A DNA stretch of 64,000 bases from Virgisporangium aliadipatigenens (GCF_016863615.1 NZ_BOPF01000008.1:1-64000), one strand, 5' to 3'; shown: positions 8,688-18,885, numbered from the stretch's first letter. Program-made: numbers and translations. Notes: generated by a model from the sequence alone, not told the origin.

Positions 8688-8807
8688 TCAGCGGCGCAAC
8701 ATCCGCTTGACCGCGGCCCAGAGAATGATCGCGCCGATCACCAGCCCGAGGAGTTTCACCCCGGGTACGTCGTCCACCGTCATCGCGTCGGCGAGCGCCG
8801 GTTCCAT
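8688..8807 (-). CDS. 39-residue membrane microprotein downstream of the PBP gene
   Basis: Reading the minus strand from ATG 8807 gives 39 codons. The product has an acidic N-terminus (MEPALADAMTVDDVPGVK), one predicted membrane helix (LLGLVIGAIILWAAV) and a basic end (KRMLRR). The start codon follows the TAG stop of the penicillin-binding-protein gene with no gap (TAG-ATG), so re-initiation coupling is likely. A strong hairpin terminator follows. I do not recognise the family. Small single-pass proteins often modulate a membrane partner, here plausibly the PBP. Confidence 0.6.
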   Translation of the reverse strand: MEPALADAMTVDDVPGVKLLGLVIGAIILWAAVKRMLRR

Positions 8808-10703
8808 CTACGCCCCCAGGTTGAGGAAGAACTTGCCGGCGATCGGCACCGCCGACTCCCCCGATCCTCCACCCTTCTCGACGAAGACGGCGAATGCGTA
8901 GTCGCCCTTCCACCCCATGAACCACGAATGGGTGTTGGCCGGGTTGTTGTCGAACTCCGCCGTGCCGGTCTTGCCGAACAGTTCGGCGCCGGGCAGGCCC
9001 TTGAGGGAGGTGGCCGTCCCGTCGGTGACGACCTCGCGCATCATCGTGCGCAGCGCGGTGGCCGAGGACTCCTTGAGCGCGGGCCCGTCCGGAGCCTTGT
9101 TGGCCGGTGCGGGGTCGAGCACGAGCTGCGGCTGCTTCCACTGGCCGCGCGCGATGGCCGCCGCGGCGCCGGCCATCACCACGGGCGACACCTGCGTGGT
9201 GCCCTGCCCGAACGACGAGGCCGCCAGTTCGGTCTCGTTGCCGCCCTGCGAGACCTTGCCGGTGTACACCTCGGCACCGAGGTCCCACGGGACGCCGACA
9301 CCCACGGACTTGCCGGCGTTCGCGAGTCCGTCGGCGCCGAGCTTCGGTGCCAGGCCCACGAACGCGGTGTTGCACGACTTCGCGAACGCCGTGCGGAACG
9401 GCACGGTGCCCAGCTCGGAGTCGTTGGAGTTCTTGAACGTGGCGCCGCCGGCCGTGGCGGTCTTCGGGCAGTTCACCGGGCTGTCGACCGTGACGCTGCC
9501 GTTGTCCAGCAGAGCCAGCGCACTCACCGACTTGAACGTCGACCCGGGCGGCACCTGCGCGGTGAACGCCAGGTTGAGCTGCCCGCCGTCGGGGCCGTTC
9601 GCGGCGGCCACCACCGCGCCGTCGCTGACCCGCACCACGACCAGGGCGGAACGCCGGCTCTCGCCCACGAGCGCGGCGTCGGCGGCGTTCTGGACCTTGA
9701 CGTCGAGCGTGGTCTTGACGGCCGCTCCGGTGGCGGGGGCCTGCTCGAACATGACCTTCTCGCCGTTGAGCACGGTCACCCCGAAGGTGCCGCGCAGCCG
9801 GTCCTCGTACTTGGCCTGCAGCCCGGTGAGCCCGAGCTTGTCGCCGACCTGGTACTTGCCCGGATTCTTGTCCATGAGTTCCTTGGTGACCTCACCGACC
9901 TGGCCGAGGAGTGCGCGGGCGAACGTGCGCGTCGGGGCCAGGGGCTGGACCCCTTCGCGCATCTCGGTGCCCTTGAGGTCGCGCAGGGCGTTGCGGACGG
10001 GGTCGTACTGCTCGCGCCGCATCGTGACGACCTCGACGTAGGCGTCGGGCTTGGCGGCCTTGACCCGGGCCGGGATCTGGGACAGGTCCACGGTCACGCC
10101 GGCCTGCTGGAAGATCGACGTCAGTGCGCCGACGACGACGTTGATGTCGACGATGCGCTGCGGCACGAGGCCGACGGTGACCACGGGCCCGTTCTTGACG
10201 ATCGGCTGGCCGGCGCCGTCGAGGATGCCGCCGCGCTCCGGCTTGGCCGTCTTGAGCGTCAGCTTGGCGCCGGTGGCGAAATCGGGGTGCACGGTGTCCG
10301 GCGAGAACATCGGCAGCCACTTGTCGTCCCGCAGCTTCAGCCGCACCGTCGTGGTGTATGTCCAGGTGACGGCGTCGGAGACGGGCCACTTGACCTCGAC
10401 CAGGGCGTTGGCGTCGTTGTCCTTGACGTTCGGTTTGCCCTTGATGTCGATCTTCGGGCGGCGCGCGCTGAGCGGACCTTCGATGGTGGTCAGTTCGGTC
10501 TGGGCCGCATCGCCCGCCAGGTCCTTACCGGCCCGATCGAGGAGCTTGACGCTGCCGATCTTGTTCGCCTGCCAGGCGTCGAGGAACGCCCGTAGCGCTG
10601 CGTCAGGTTTCGGCGCACTGCTGCACGCCGTCAGCCCACCGGCGGCGACCCCGCCCGCGAGCAGGGCGATTCCCGCGGTGCGGAGCCATTTCCGTAGTTG
10701 CAT
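8808..10703 (-). CDS. penicillin-binding lipoprotein (class B transpeptidase with NTF2-like domain)
   Basis: D,D-transpeptidase that cross-links peptidoglycan on the outer face of the membrane. The 631-residue product begins with a lipoprotein signal (LTAC, Cys27). It then has an NTF2-like MecA_N-type domain (about 33-145), a dimerisation region, and a transpeptidase domain with STFK (Ser388, Lys391), SCN (443-445) and KTG (578-580). This is the architecture of the Mycobacterium Rv2864c-type penicillin-binding lipoprotein. The gene is transcribed divergently from the glutamate dehydrogenase gene, with a GAGGAAG RBS before ATG 10703. A 39-codon membrane ORF follows directly. Confidence 0.93.
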   Translation of the reverse strand: MQLRKWLRTAGIALLAGGVAAGGLTACSSAPKPDAALRAFLDAWQANKIGSVKLLDRAGKDLAGDAAQTELTTIEGPLSARRPKIDIKGKPNVKDNDANALVEVKWPVSDAVTWTYTTTVRLKLRDDKWLPMFSPDTVHPDFATGAKLTLKTAKPERGGILDGAGQPIVKNGPVVTVGLVPQRIVDINVVVGALTSIFQQAGVTVDLSQIPARVKAAKPDAYVEVVTMRREQYDPVRNALRDLKGTEMREGVQPLAPTRTFARALLGQVGEVTKELMDKNPGKYQVGDKLGLTGLQAKYEDRLRGTFGVTVLNGEKVMFEQAPATGAAVKTTLDVKVQNAADAALVGESRRSALVVVRVSDGAVVAAANGPDGGQLNLAFTAQVPPGSTFKSVSALALLDNGSVTVDSPVNCPKTATAGGATFKNSNDSELGTVPFRTAFAKSCNTAFVGLAPKLGADGLANAGKSVGVGVPWDLGAEVYTGKVSQGGNETELAASSFGQGTTQVSPVVMAGAAAAIARGQWKQPQLVLDPAPANKAPDGPALKESSATALRTMMREVVTDGTATSLKGLPGAELFGKTGTAEFDNNPANTHSWFMGWKGDYAFAVFVEKGGGSGESAVPIAGKFFLNLGA

Positions 10704-10797
10704 CCGTCGCTTCCTCCCCGAGTCCGGTGGCCATTGTCGTCACACGGGGCAATGACAGGTCCAGTCGGACCCGTGGTATCCGTAGTGAACGACCACC

Positions 10798-10803
10798 TAG
10801 GCT
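10798..10803 (+). promoter_or_regulatory. candidate -10 box TAGGCT for the glutamate dehydrogenase gene
   Basis: TAGGCT about 48 nt before GTG 10852 would give a leader of about 40 nt. The leader contains a small hairpin (CCCACA-GCGT-TGTGGG, 10821-10836) just before the GGGGAGA RBS, so translation could be masked. No clear -35 was seen. Confidence 0.4.
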
Positions 10804-10851
10804 CTTAACGCAGACGGCTTCCCACAGCGTTGTGGGACGAGGGGAGAAAGT

Positions 10852-13800
10852 GTGTCCATGGACCTGCGGACTGCCGGGTCGGACAGCTACGACGACACGG
10901 TGGACTCCGACACCCCGTTACCCAATGCCGATCGGATGGTCGCCGAGTGTGTGCTCCTCGCGGCTGCCCGGGCGGCCGACGACCCTCAGCTCGGCGCACT
11001 GGTCGGGCAGTTCTGGCGGCTCGTTCCCGATGAGGAACTGACCGGGCTCACGGCGGCGCAGATGCTCGACGCGACCGTCTCCCACCGCGACCTGGCCGCG
11101 CAGCGGGTGCAGGGGGAGCTGAAGCTGCGGGTCTCGACCCCGGAGGACGGCGCCCACACGGCGATCGAGATCGTCACCGACGACATGCCGTTCCTGGTCG
11201 ACTCGGTCGCCGCCGCGCTCGCCGCCCGCGGGCTGGACACGCACCTGGTGGTGCATCCGCTGTTCGTGGTGAGCCGGGAGCCGCTGGGCGCCCTGCGCGA
11301 GATCCAGGTCGGCGTGGAGCCCGAGGACGCCGAGCCGGACCAGCTGGTCGAGTCCTGGATGCGGATCCAGACGGACGTGGTGCGCGAGGCGTCCGAGCGG
11401 GAGGAGCTGCACAACGATCTCGTGCGGGTGCTGACCGACGTGCGCGAGGTCGTCGAGGACTGGCAGAAGATGCGGGCCCGGGCGCTGGAGCTCGCCGACG
11501 AGCTGTCCAAGGCGAGCCTGCCGGTGCCGGCGAAGGACATCACCGACTCGATCGAGCTGCTGCGCTGGCTGGTGGACGACCACTTCACGTTCCTCGGGTA
11601 CCGGGAGTACCGGCTGGACAAGGGCGACGAGGGCGAACTGGTCCTCGCCGCGCAGCTCGGCACCGGCCTGGGCATCCTGCGCGGGGACCGGCCGAAGCCG
11701 CGCGCGCTCAAGACGATGAGCCCGGAGTCGTACGCGAAGGCGCTGGAGAAGCGCCTGTTGATCATCACGAAGGCCAACTCGCGGGCGACGGTCCACCGCT
11801 CCGCGTACCTGGACTACATCGGCTTCAAGATCTTCGACGAGGCCGGCGAGGTGATCGGCGAACGCCGCTTCCTCGGCCTCTTCTCGACGGCGGCGTACCG
11901 CACGAGCGTGCGCGAACTGCCGGTGGTGCGGCGCAAGGTCGCCGAGGTGGTGGAGCGCGCCGGGGTCTCCCCGCGCAGCCACTCCGGCAAGGACCTCATG
12001 GAGATCCTGGAGACCTACCCGCGCGACGAACTGTTCCAGATCGCGACGGACCAGTTGCACCGTTCCGTGATGGGCGTGCTGCGGCTGGCCGGCCGGCGGC
12101 AGGTGCGCCTGTTCGTGCGGCGGGACGCGTACGGGCGGTTCATCTCCTGCCTGGTGTACCTGCCGCGGGACCGGTTCACGACGGCGAGCCGGCTGAAGAT
12201 GCAGGACATCCTGCTGCGCGAGCTCAACGGCGTCGGCGTGGACTACACGACCCGGGTCACCGAGTCGATGCTGGCCCGGATCCACTTCATCGTGCGCACC
12301 GACCCGACCAACCCGCCGGGGGAGATCGACGTCGAGGCGTTGACGGCGCTGATGTCGGCGGCGAGCCGGCTCTGGGAGGACGACTTCCGCCTGGTGCTCG
12401 AACGCCAGGTCGGCGGCGCCGGGGTGCGCGAGCTGTACAACCGCTACGCGACCGCGCTGCCCGACCCGTACAAGGACGGCTACTCCCCGGAGGAGGCCGT
12501 CAAGGACATCGCCAAGATCGAGCTGCTCGACGAGCCGGGCGACCTCGTCATGCACCTGTTCCGCCGGCGCAAGAACGACGCCGACGTGCGCTTCAAGGTG
12601 TTCCGTCAGGACCGGCCGATGCTGCTGTCGGCGGTGCTGCCGGTGCTGCACTCGCTGGGCGTCAAGGTCACCGACGAACGGCCGTACGAGGTGCGCCGCA
12701 GCGACTCGACGGTGTACCTGTACGACTTCGGCCTCCAGCTGCCGGCCGGCTCGCGGGACATCGTCGACGTGCGTTCCCAGGTGGAGAACGCCTTCTCGGC
12801 CTCGTGGCGGGGTGAGGCGGAGGTCGACGGGTTCAACGCGCTGGTGCTGACGGCCGGCCTCACCTGGCGGCAGGTGGTGGTGCTGCGCGCGTACGCGAAG
12901 TACCTGCGCCAGGCCGGAACGGTGTTCTCGCAGGACTACATGGAGCAGACGCTGCTGGCGTACCCGGGGATCGCCGCGCTGCTGGTGGCGCTCTTCGAGA
13001 CGCGGTTCGACCCGAGCCTGCGGCTGGACGAGTCGGACCGCGCGCTGCAGGCCAAGGAACTGGTCGAGGCGCTGCACCGGCAGCTCGACGCGGTGACGAG
13101 CCTGGACCAGGACCGGATCGTGCGCTCGTACCTGACGTTGATCACGTCGACGCTGCGCACGAGCTTCTTCCAGCGGGCCGACGGGCGGCCGAAGTCGTAC
13201 ACGGCGTTCAAGCTGGACCCGATGTCGATCCCGGACCTGCCGGCGCCGCGGCCGAAGTACGAGATCTTCGTGTACTCGCCGCGCTTCGAGGGTGTGCACC
13301 TGCGGTTCGGCTCGGTGGCGCGGGGCGGGCTGCGCTGGTCGGACCGGCGGGAGGACTTCCGCACGGAGATCCTGGGCCTGGTCAAGGCGCAGATGGTGAA
13401 GAACGCCGTCATCGTGCCGACCGGCGCCAAGGGCGGCTTCGTGCTGAAGCGTTCGACCCCGGCTGGGGACCGCGAGGCGCTGATGGCCGAGGGCGTGGCC
13501 TGCTACCGGCTGTTCATCTCGGCGCTGCTGGACGTGACGGACAACCTGATCGGCGGCGAGGTCGTGCCGCCGCGCGACGTGGTGCGCCACGACGCCGACG
13601 ACACGTATCTGGTGGTGGCGGCCGACAAGGGCACGGCGACGTTCTCGGACATCGCCAACGAGATCTCCCTGAGGTACGGGCACTGGCTCGGGGACGCGTT
13701 CGCGTCGGGCGGGTCGGCCGGCTACGACCACAAGAAGATGGGCATCACCGCGCGGGGCGCGTGGGAGGTGGTCAAGCACCACTTCCGCGCACTGGGCCAC

Positions 13801-15738
13801 GACACGCAGACGCAGGACTTCACGGTCGTCGGCGTCGGTGACATGTCCGGCGACGTGTTCGGCAACGGGATGCTGCTGTCCGAGCACATCCGGCTGGTGG
13901 CGGCGTTCGATCACCGGCACGTCTTCCTGGACCCGGACCCGGACGCGTCGGTGTCGTTCCGGGAGCGGAAGCGGATGTTCGACCTGCCGCGCTCGTCGTG
14001 GGCGGACTACGACACCTCGCTGATCTCCGAGGGTGGCGGCGTCTGGCCCCGGACGGCGAAGTCGATCCCGGTGGCGCCGCAGGTCCGCGCGGTCCTCGGG
14101 CTGCCGGAGACGGTGACGACGCTGACCCCGCCGGAGCTGATGCGCGCGATCGTCAAGGCGCCGGTGGACCTCTTCTGGAACGGCGGCATCGGCACCTACG
14201 TCAAGGCCAGCACCGAGTCGCACGGCGACGTGGGCGACAAGGCCAACGACGCGATCCGGGTCAACGGCCGCGACCTGCGCTGCCGGGTGGTCGGCGAGGG
14301 CGGCAACCTGGGGCTCACGCAGTGCGGGCGGATCGAGTTCGCGCGCTACGGCGGGCCGGAGCACACCGGCGGGTACGTCGCGACGGACTTCATCGACAAC
14401 TCGGCCGGCGTGGACTGCTCCGACCACGAGGTCAACATCAAGATCCTGCTGTCGCGGGTGGACCTGCCCGAGGCCGAGCGCAACGCGTTGCTGGCCGCGA
14501 TGACGGACGAGGTCGCCGACCTGGTGCTGCGGGACAACTACTTCCAGGCGACGGCGCTGGGCAACGCGCAGTCCCAGGCCGCGTCGCTGCTCCCGGTCCA
14601 CCAGCGGTTGATCACCGATCTGGAACGCCGCGGCGCGCTGGACCGCGCGCTGGAGTTCCTGCCGGACGACGAGGATCTGGCGCAGCGCGGGCAGTCCGGC
14701 ACCGGGCTGACCAAGCCGGAGTTCGCGGTGCTCATGGCGTACGTCAAGATCGTGCTGGAGCACGAGATCCTGGACTCCGACCTGCCGGACGACCCGTGGA
14801 CGCGCGACGTGCTGCGCGACTACTTCCCGACGCCGCTGCGGGAACGGTTCGCCGCGGAGATGGACGAGCACCCGCTGCGCCGCGAGATCGTCACGACGGC
14901 GGTCGTCAACGAGGCGGTCAACCGGGGCGGCGTGTCGTTCTTCTTCCGGGCGGCGGACGAGACGGGTGCGAGCGTCGCCGACGTGCTGCGCGCGTACGTC
15001 GTGATCCGGGAGGTCTACGGGCTGCGCGAGCTGTGGGCCGCCACGCAGGCGCTGGACAACCGGGTCTCCACGCAGGCGCAGACGGCGGTGTACCTGGAGG
15101 GGCGCCGGCTGCTGGACCGTTCGGTGCGCTGGCTGGTCTCCAACCGGCGTTCGCCGATCGATGTCGAGGGCGAGATCGCGCGGTTGCGGCCCGGGGTCAC
15201 CGCGCTGTTGCCGCGCCTCGGTGAGCTTTTCCGGGGGAACGAGCGGGAGTCGCTGCGCCGCCACGAGCGGGAGCTGGTCGACCTGGGCCTGCCCGAGCAG
15301 GTGGCGACCGACGCCACGCGGGGCATGTACGGGTTCGGCCTGCTGGACGTGGTGGAGGTGGCCAATACGACGGGTCGCCCGCTGGAGGACGTCGCCGGGG
15401 TGTACTTCGCGCTGTCCGAACGGTTCCGCGTCGATTACCTGCTCTCGCGCATCTCCGGCCTGCCGCGCGCGGACCGGTGGCAGACGCTGGCCCGGATGGC
15501 GCTGCGCTACGACCTGTACGCGGCGCTGGCGGCGCTGACCGGTGAGGTGCTCGCCGGGACGGCCGCGGGCGACGCCGAGGCGCGGGTCACCGAGTGGGAG
15601 CAGACGAACGCCGTCGCGATCACCCGCACCCGCAACGCGATCAGCGAGTTCGACGACTCGTCGGCGGACCTGGCGGCGCTGAGCGTGCTGCTGCGCCAGA
15701 TCCGCACGCTGGTACGTACCTCCTCGGCCGGCGCGTAG
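10852..15738 (+). CDS. gdh: NAD-specific glutamate dehydrogenase, large (180-kDa class)
   Basis: Oxidative deamination of glutamate to 2-oxoglutarate and ammonia with NAD+. The 1628-residue length is typical of the large L_180 class (Mycobacterium Rv2476c-like). A long N-terminal region with ACT-like segments precedes the catalytic core. The core shows the glutamate/NAD dehydrogenase pattern RGGLRWSDRREDFRTEILGL, then KNAVIVPTGAKGGFV (catalytic-lysine region), then VGVGDMSGDVFGNGML (nucleotide-binding loop). A helical C-terminal domain follows. GTG 10852 is favoured over ATG 10858 by spacing from GGGGAGA. In mycobacteria this enzyme is inhibited by the FHA protein GarA; no garA gene is in the window. 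Confidence 0.95.
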   Translation: MSMDLRTAGSDSYDDTVDSDTPLPNADRMVAECVLLAAARAADDPQLGALVGQFWRLVPDEELTGLTAAQMLDATVSHRDLAAQRVQGELKLRVSTPEDGAHTAIEIVTDDMPFLVDSVAAALAARGLDTHLVVHPLFVVSREPLGALREIQVGVEPEDAEPDQLVESWMRIQTDVVREASEREELHNDLVRVLTDVREVVEDWQKMRARALELADELSKASLPVPAKDITDSIELLRWLVDDHFTFLGYREYRLDKGDEGELVLAAQLGTGLGILRGDRPKPRALKTMSPESYAKALEKRLLIITKANSRATVHRSAYLDYIGFKIFDEAGEVIGERRFLGLFSTAAYRTSVRELPVVRRKVAEVVERAGVSPRSHSGKDLMEILETYPRDELFQIATDQLHRSVMGVLRLAGRRQVRLFVRRDAYGRFISCLVYLPRDRFTTASRLKMQDILLRELNGVGVDYTTRVTESMLARIHFIVRTDPTNPPGEIDVEALTALMSAASRLWEDDFRLVLERQVGGAGVRELYNRYATALPDPYKDGYSPEEAVKDIAKIELLDEPGDLVMHLFRRRKNDADVRFKVFRQDRPMLLSAVLPVLHSLGVKVTDERPYEVRRSDSTVYLYDFGLQLPAGSRDIVDVRSQVENAFSASWRGEAEVDGFNALVLTAGLTWRQVVVLRAYAKYLRQAGTVFSQDYMEQTLLAYPGIAALLVALFETRFDPSLRLDESDRALQAKELVEALHRQLDAVTSLDQDRIVRSYLTLITSTLRTSFFQRADGRPKSYTAFKLDPMSIPDLPAPRPKYEIFVYSPRFEGVHLRFGSVARGGLRWSDRREDFRTEILGLVKAQMVKNAVIVPTGAKGGFVLKRSTPAGDREALMAEGVACYRLFISALLDVTDNLIGGEVVPPRDVVRHDADDTYLVVAADKGTATFSDIANEISLRYGHWLGDAFASGGSAGYDHKKMGITARGAWEVVKHHFRALGHDTQTQDFTVVGVGDMSGDVFGNGMLLSEHIRLVAAFDHRHVFLDPDPDASVSFRERKRMFDLPRSSWADYDTSLISEGGGVWPRTAKSIPVAPQVRAVLGLPETVTTLTPPELMRAIVKAPVDLFWNGGIGTYVKASTESHGDVGDKANDAIRVNGRDLRCRVVGEGGNLGLTQCGRIEFARYGGPEHTGGYVATDFIDNSAGVDCSDHEVNIKILLSRVDLPEAERNALLAAMTDEVADLVLRDNYFQATALGNAQSQAASLLPVHQRLITDLERRGALDRALEFLPDDEDLAQRGQSGTGLTKPEFAVLMAYVKIVLEHEILDSDLPDDPWTRDVLRDYFPTPLRERFAAEMDEHPLRREIVTTAVVNEAVNRGGVSFFFRAADETGASVADVLRAYVVIREVYGLRELWAATQALDNRVSTQAQTAVYLEGRRLLDRSVRWLVSNRRSPIDVEGEIARLRPGVTALLPRLGELFRGNERESLRRHERELVDLGLPEQVATDATRGMYGFGLLDVVEVANTTGRPLEDVAGVYFALSERFRVDYLLSRISGLPRADRWQTLARMALRYDLYAALAALTGEVLAGTAAGDAEARVTEWEQTNAVAITRTRNAISEFDDSSADLAALSVLLRQIRTLVRTSSAGA

Positions 15739-15820
15739 GCGGGTACGTAGCGCGGCGAAGGCGGCGTCTACGTATGTCGGCACCGGCGTATACGTATGCC
15801 CTGAGCTGGGGAAATACGTC
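15713..15820 (+). promoter_or_regulatory. cluster of TACGTA sites between gdh and a 50-codon ORF
   Basis: TACGTA occurs at 15713, 15744, 15769 and 15791, with a TACGTC at 15815. Spacings are 31, 25, 22 and 24 bp. Such A/T-containing palindromes are rare in this G+C-rich sequence. They could be operators for the small gene at 15868 or a bound region at the end of gdh. Confidence 0.4.
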
Positions 15821-15867
15821 GCCGGTGCCGATGTGGCGGGGTGGCCGCGCAGCGCATCGTAGACAGC

Positions 15868-16020
15868 ATGAACGCACACCCTGACGTCCTGTTCGAACTC
15901 GTCCGCTACCACCAGGCAGACCTACGCCGCGAGGCGTCCTACCACCGGCTCGCCCGCCGGATGCGCACGGCGCTCCGCGGCCGGCACGCCGGTCGCCCCG
16001 TCAACAGCACGGCCGAATGA
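15868..16020 (+). CDS. 50-residue basic hypothetical protein
   Basis: ATG 15868 opens a 50-codon frame ending at TGA 16020. The product starts MNAHPDVLFELVRYHQADL and continues into an Arg/His-rich helix (RREASYHRLARRMR). It has no signal peptide or membrane segment. It is followed 8 nt later by a perfect 12-bp hairpin terminator, which supports a genuine gene end. Similar short basic helical proteins are, from memory, common in Micromonosporaceae, but no function can be assigned. Confidence 0.65.
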   Translation: MNAHPDVLFELVRYHQADLRREASYHRLARRMRTALRGRHAGRPVNSTAE

Positions 16021-16028
16021 AAGTGAGA

Positions 16029-16060
16029 AGCGGCGCCCGGGGGTCCCACCGGGCGCCGCT
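16029..16060 (+). terminator. hairpin terminator after the 50-codon ORF
   Basis: Perfect 12-bp stem (16029-16040 with 16049-16060) and an 8-nt loop, followed by a weak T-containing stretch (CGCGTTTGTGG). Confidence 0.75.
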
Positions 16061-16111
16061 CGCGTTTGTGGACTGGTCATTTGACCATGGGGAAGTGTCA
16101 CACCGCGTCGG

Positions 16112-16117
16112 TACGCT
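16112..16117 (+). promoter_or_regulatory. -10 box TACGCT, leaderless promoter of the LAL gene
   Basis: TACGCT ends 6 nt before GTG 16124. A TGGTCA-TT-TGACCA inverted repeat at 16074-16087, 25 bp further upstream, may be an operator. Confidence 0.5.
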
Positions 16118-16123
16118 TGCCGC

Positions 16124-18862
16124 GTGCGCGGAGGGCGACTGGGGGTCAGCCCCGTGATGGTGGGGCGCGCCGGTGAGCTGCGGCGGTTGCGCGGGCTCGT
16201 CGGTTCCGTCGACGCGCAGGTCGCCATGATCGCGGGCGAGCCGGGCGTCGGCAAGAGCCGCCTGGTGCAGGAGCTGCTCGCCGATCTGCCCGCCGGGGGC
16301 CGGGCGCTGGTGGGGCAGGCGGACCCGGGCACCCTGGGGCGGCCGTTCGAGCTGCTGCTGGACGCGCTCGACAGTTGCCGGCCCGAGGACGGGGCCGGTG
16401 CCGAGCTGCTGCGCGAGATCAGCGATCCGGCGCTGGGCGCCCCGGAGCGGCTGCGGCTGGCGCTCGCCGCGGTGGAGCAGGCTGACCCGGCGGTGGTGAT
16501 CTTCGAGGACCTGCACTGGGCGGACGCGGAGAGCGTGGCCCTGTTCGAGCGGCTGGGCGACCTGCCCGGCGGTCGGCTCCTGGTCGGCACGTACCGGCCG
16601 GGCGAGGTGGACCGGCGCAATCCGCTCGCCGACCTGTTCGGGCGGCTGGAGCGCCGCTATCCGGTGACCTACCTGCGGTTGGAGCGGCTCTCGCTGGACG
16701 ACACGTCCGCGCTGCTCACCGCGATGACGGGCCGCCCGCCGACCTACCGGTCCGCCGTGACGCTGCACCACCGCACCGGCGGCAACCCGTTCTTCCTGGA
16801 GGAGCTGCTCAAGGCGGCCGGGCCGCTGGAGGACGTGGACCTGGACAAGCTGAGCGGCGAGCCGCTGCCGTGGAATCTGGCGGACGCGCTGCGCCGGCAG
16901 CTCGACGAGCTGGACCCGGGGCAGGAGCGGGTGATCGAGGCAGCGGCGGTGCTGGGCCGCAAGGTGCCGTTCGACCTGCTGGCGGCCGTGACCACGCTGG
17001 ACGAGGACGAGCTGATCTCGGTGCTGCGCGAGCTGGTGCGGCGCGGCATGCTCGTGGAGATCGGCGACGACGAGTTCGGCTTCCGGCACGCGCTCGCCCG
17101 GGAGGCCATCGCCGACCAGCTGCTCGGCCGGCAGCGGCGTCGCCTGCACGAGCTGGCCTACGAGTGTCTCGTCGCGGGTGGCAGCCCCGATCTGGCGCTG
17201 GTGGCGCACCACGCCTGCGGCGCGGGCCGCTACGACGACATGGTGGCGGCGGCGCGGCGCGGCGTGAAGGAGTATCTCGCCAAGGGCTCCGCCTACCAGG
17301 CGCTGCAGCTGGCCGAGCTGGGCCTCTCGGAGGTTCCCGAGGATGGCGAACTGATCGCCGGCGCGGCCCGGGCGGCGTGGCTCGCGGGGCTCCTGGACGA
17401 CGCCAACCGCTACGGCAAACGGCGGCTGCGGGCGGCGGAGACGGCCGAGGAGGGCTCGGCGGCGCTGCGCCTGCTGGTCCGCATCAAGTGGGAGACCGGC
17501 ATGGTCGAGCACATGGCCGAGCTGACCGAACGCCTCGTGGCGACCGTCGACGAGCTGCCCGACGGCTGCGAGAAGGCGCGGGCGATGGCGGCCGTCGCCC
17601 AGTCCTACATGCTGCGCGACTACTGCACGGAGACCGTCGACTGGGCCGACCGCGCGATCGCCGCCGCCGACCTGCTGGGCGAGCCGGGGGTGCGCCTGGC
17701 GGCGCAGGTCGAGAAGGGTTCGGCGCAGAGCTCCGGGTCGGTCAACCAGGAGGAGGGGCGCCAGCTGCTGTACCGCACGGCCGACGAGGCCGAGCGGATC
17801 GGCGAGTGGCTGTCGGCCGCCCGCGCGCTCAACAACCTGCTCAGCAACGCGCCGCCGGCCCGGGTGGAGGACCAGCGGCGGGTGCTGGAGCGGATGCGCA
17901 CCGCCGCGCAGCGGGCCGGGTTCGAGGCGCTGGCCGTGGCCTCCTACTTCGAGCACAGCGCGCAGCAGGCGTTGATCGACGGTGACCTGCCGGCCGCGAT
18001 CGCCGCCGTCGAGGAGGGGCGCCGCCGCGACCAGGGGACGCTGCGCACCAGCCGGGGCACGGACTACCACGGGATGCTCCGCGCCGGGCTGGCGCTGGAG
18101 GCCGGCGAGCTGGACGTGGCGCGGGCGATCGTGACGCGGTACGAGGAGGCGTTCCCCTACCGCAAGCGCAAGAAGCGGTCGCTGTCGACGCCGGGCCTCT
18201 TCTTCCACGTGGCGTGCCGTTCGGGGGACCTGGTGGCCGCCGAGGAGTACCTGGCGGAGATGGTCGACATCGCCTCGCAGTCGCGGGTGTGGGGCGATCT
18301 GGCGCACGATCTGATCTCGGCGGGGCTCGCGGCCAAGCTGCCCGCGCCGGCGCTGCGGCCGCTGATCGGGCGGCTGGTGGCGCGGCCGGAGAGCTGGCGC
18401 TGGCTGCTCGACGCCCAGCTCGACGAGGCGGACGGGAGTCCCGACCGGGCGCTGGCCGACTACGTTCGGGTCACCGAGGCGGCCGAGCTGCCCAAGCCCG
18501 TGCTCGGGACGGCGCACGTCGGTGCGGCGCGCGTTCTGCTCGCGGCGGGGCGGGCGGCGGAGGCGCGGCAGCACGTGGCGCGGGCGGCGGAGCTGCTGGC
18601 GCGGTGGGGCGGGTGGCGGGTGGCGGCGCTGGACGAGCTGCGCGCCGGTGGTGCCGCGCCGGTGCTCGACGCGTTGACGCCGCGCGAGCTGGAGGTGGCG
18701 CGGCTGGTGGCGGCCGGGTTGACCAATGCCGAGCTGGCGCGGCGGCTGTTCATCTCGCCGCGCACGGCCGCGGTGCACGTGAGCAACATCCTGAGCAAGC
18801 TGGAGATCTCGTCGCGGACCGAGGTGGCGCGGCTGCTGCGCCCCGGCTCATCCGACAATTAG
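16124..18862 (+). CDS. LuxR-family LAL regulator (AAA ATPase plus C-terminal HTH)
   Basis: Large ATP-binding LuxR-type transcription factor of 912 residues. It has Walker A GEPGVGKS (38-45), Walker B-like [13 protein letters not shown] (about 125-137) and a helical TPR-like middle. The C-terminal LuxR HTH (about 848-905) contains [28 protein letters not shown] with the usual recognition-helix pattern. Such proteins activate nearby genes after sensing a ligand or partner. GTG 16124 is chosen because a TACGCT -10 box lies 6 nt upstream. GTG 16154 or ATG 16157, with a GGGGGT ahead, are alternatives. A hybrid kinase gene follows after 35 nt with its own -10 box. Confidence 0.88.
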   Translation: MRGGRLGVSPVMVGRAGELRRLRGLVGSVDAQVAMIAGEPGVGKSRLVQELLADLPAGGRALVGQADPGTLGRPFELLLDALDSCRPEDGAGAELLREISDPALGAPERLRLALAAVEQADPAVVIFEDLHWADAESVALFERLGDLPGGRLLVGTYRPGEVDRRNPLADLFGRLERRYPVTYLRLERLSLDDTSALLTAMTGRPPTYRSAVTLHHRTGGNPFFLEELLKAAGPLEDVDLDKLSGEPLPWNLADALRRQLDELDPGQERVIEAAAVLGRKVPFDLLAAVTTLDEDELISVLRELVRRGMLVEIGDDEFGFRHALAREAIADQLLGRQRRRLHELAYECLVAGGSPDLALVAHHACGAGRYDDMVAAARRGVKEYLAKGSAYQALQLAELGLSEVPEDGELIAGAARAAWLAGLLDDANRYGKRRLRAAETAEEGSAALRLLVRIKWETGMVEHMAELTERLVATVDELPDGCEKARAMAAVAQSYMLRDYCTETVDWADRAIAAADLLGEPGVRLAAQVEKGSAQSSGSVNQEEGRQLLYRTADEAERIGEWLSAARALNNLLSNAPPARVEDQRRVLERMRTAAQRAGFEALAVASYFEHSAQQALIDGDLPAAIAAVEEGRRRDQGTLRTSRGTDYHGMLRAGLALEAGELDVARAIVTRYEEAFPYRKRKKRSLSTPGLFFHVACRSGDLVAAEEYLAEMVDIASQSRVWGDLAHDLISAGLAAKLPAPALRPLIGRLVARPESWRWLLDAQLDEADGSPDRALADYVRVTEAAELPKPVLGTAHVGAARVLLAAGRAAEARQHVARAAELLARWGGWRVAALDELRAGGAAPVLDALTPRELEVARLVAAGLTNAELARRLFISPRTAAVHVSNILSKLEISSRTEVARLLRPGSSDN

Positions 18863-18885
18863 ATAACTCTTCGCGTTTAAACCAG

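Noticed and set aside
10918-15912. 1664-codon minus-strand frame
   Set aside because: Complete antisense shadow of the glutamate dehydrogenase gene with no recognisable domain.
16001-18778. 925-codon minus-strand frame
   Set aside because: Antisense to the LAL gene; Arg/Gln/His-rich with no motifs.
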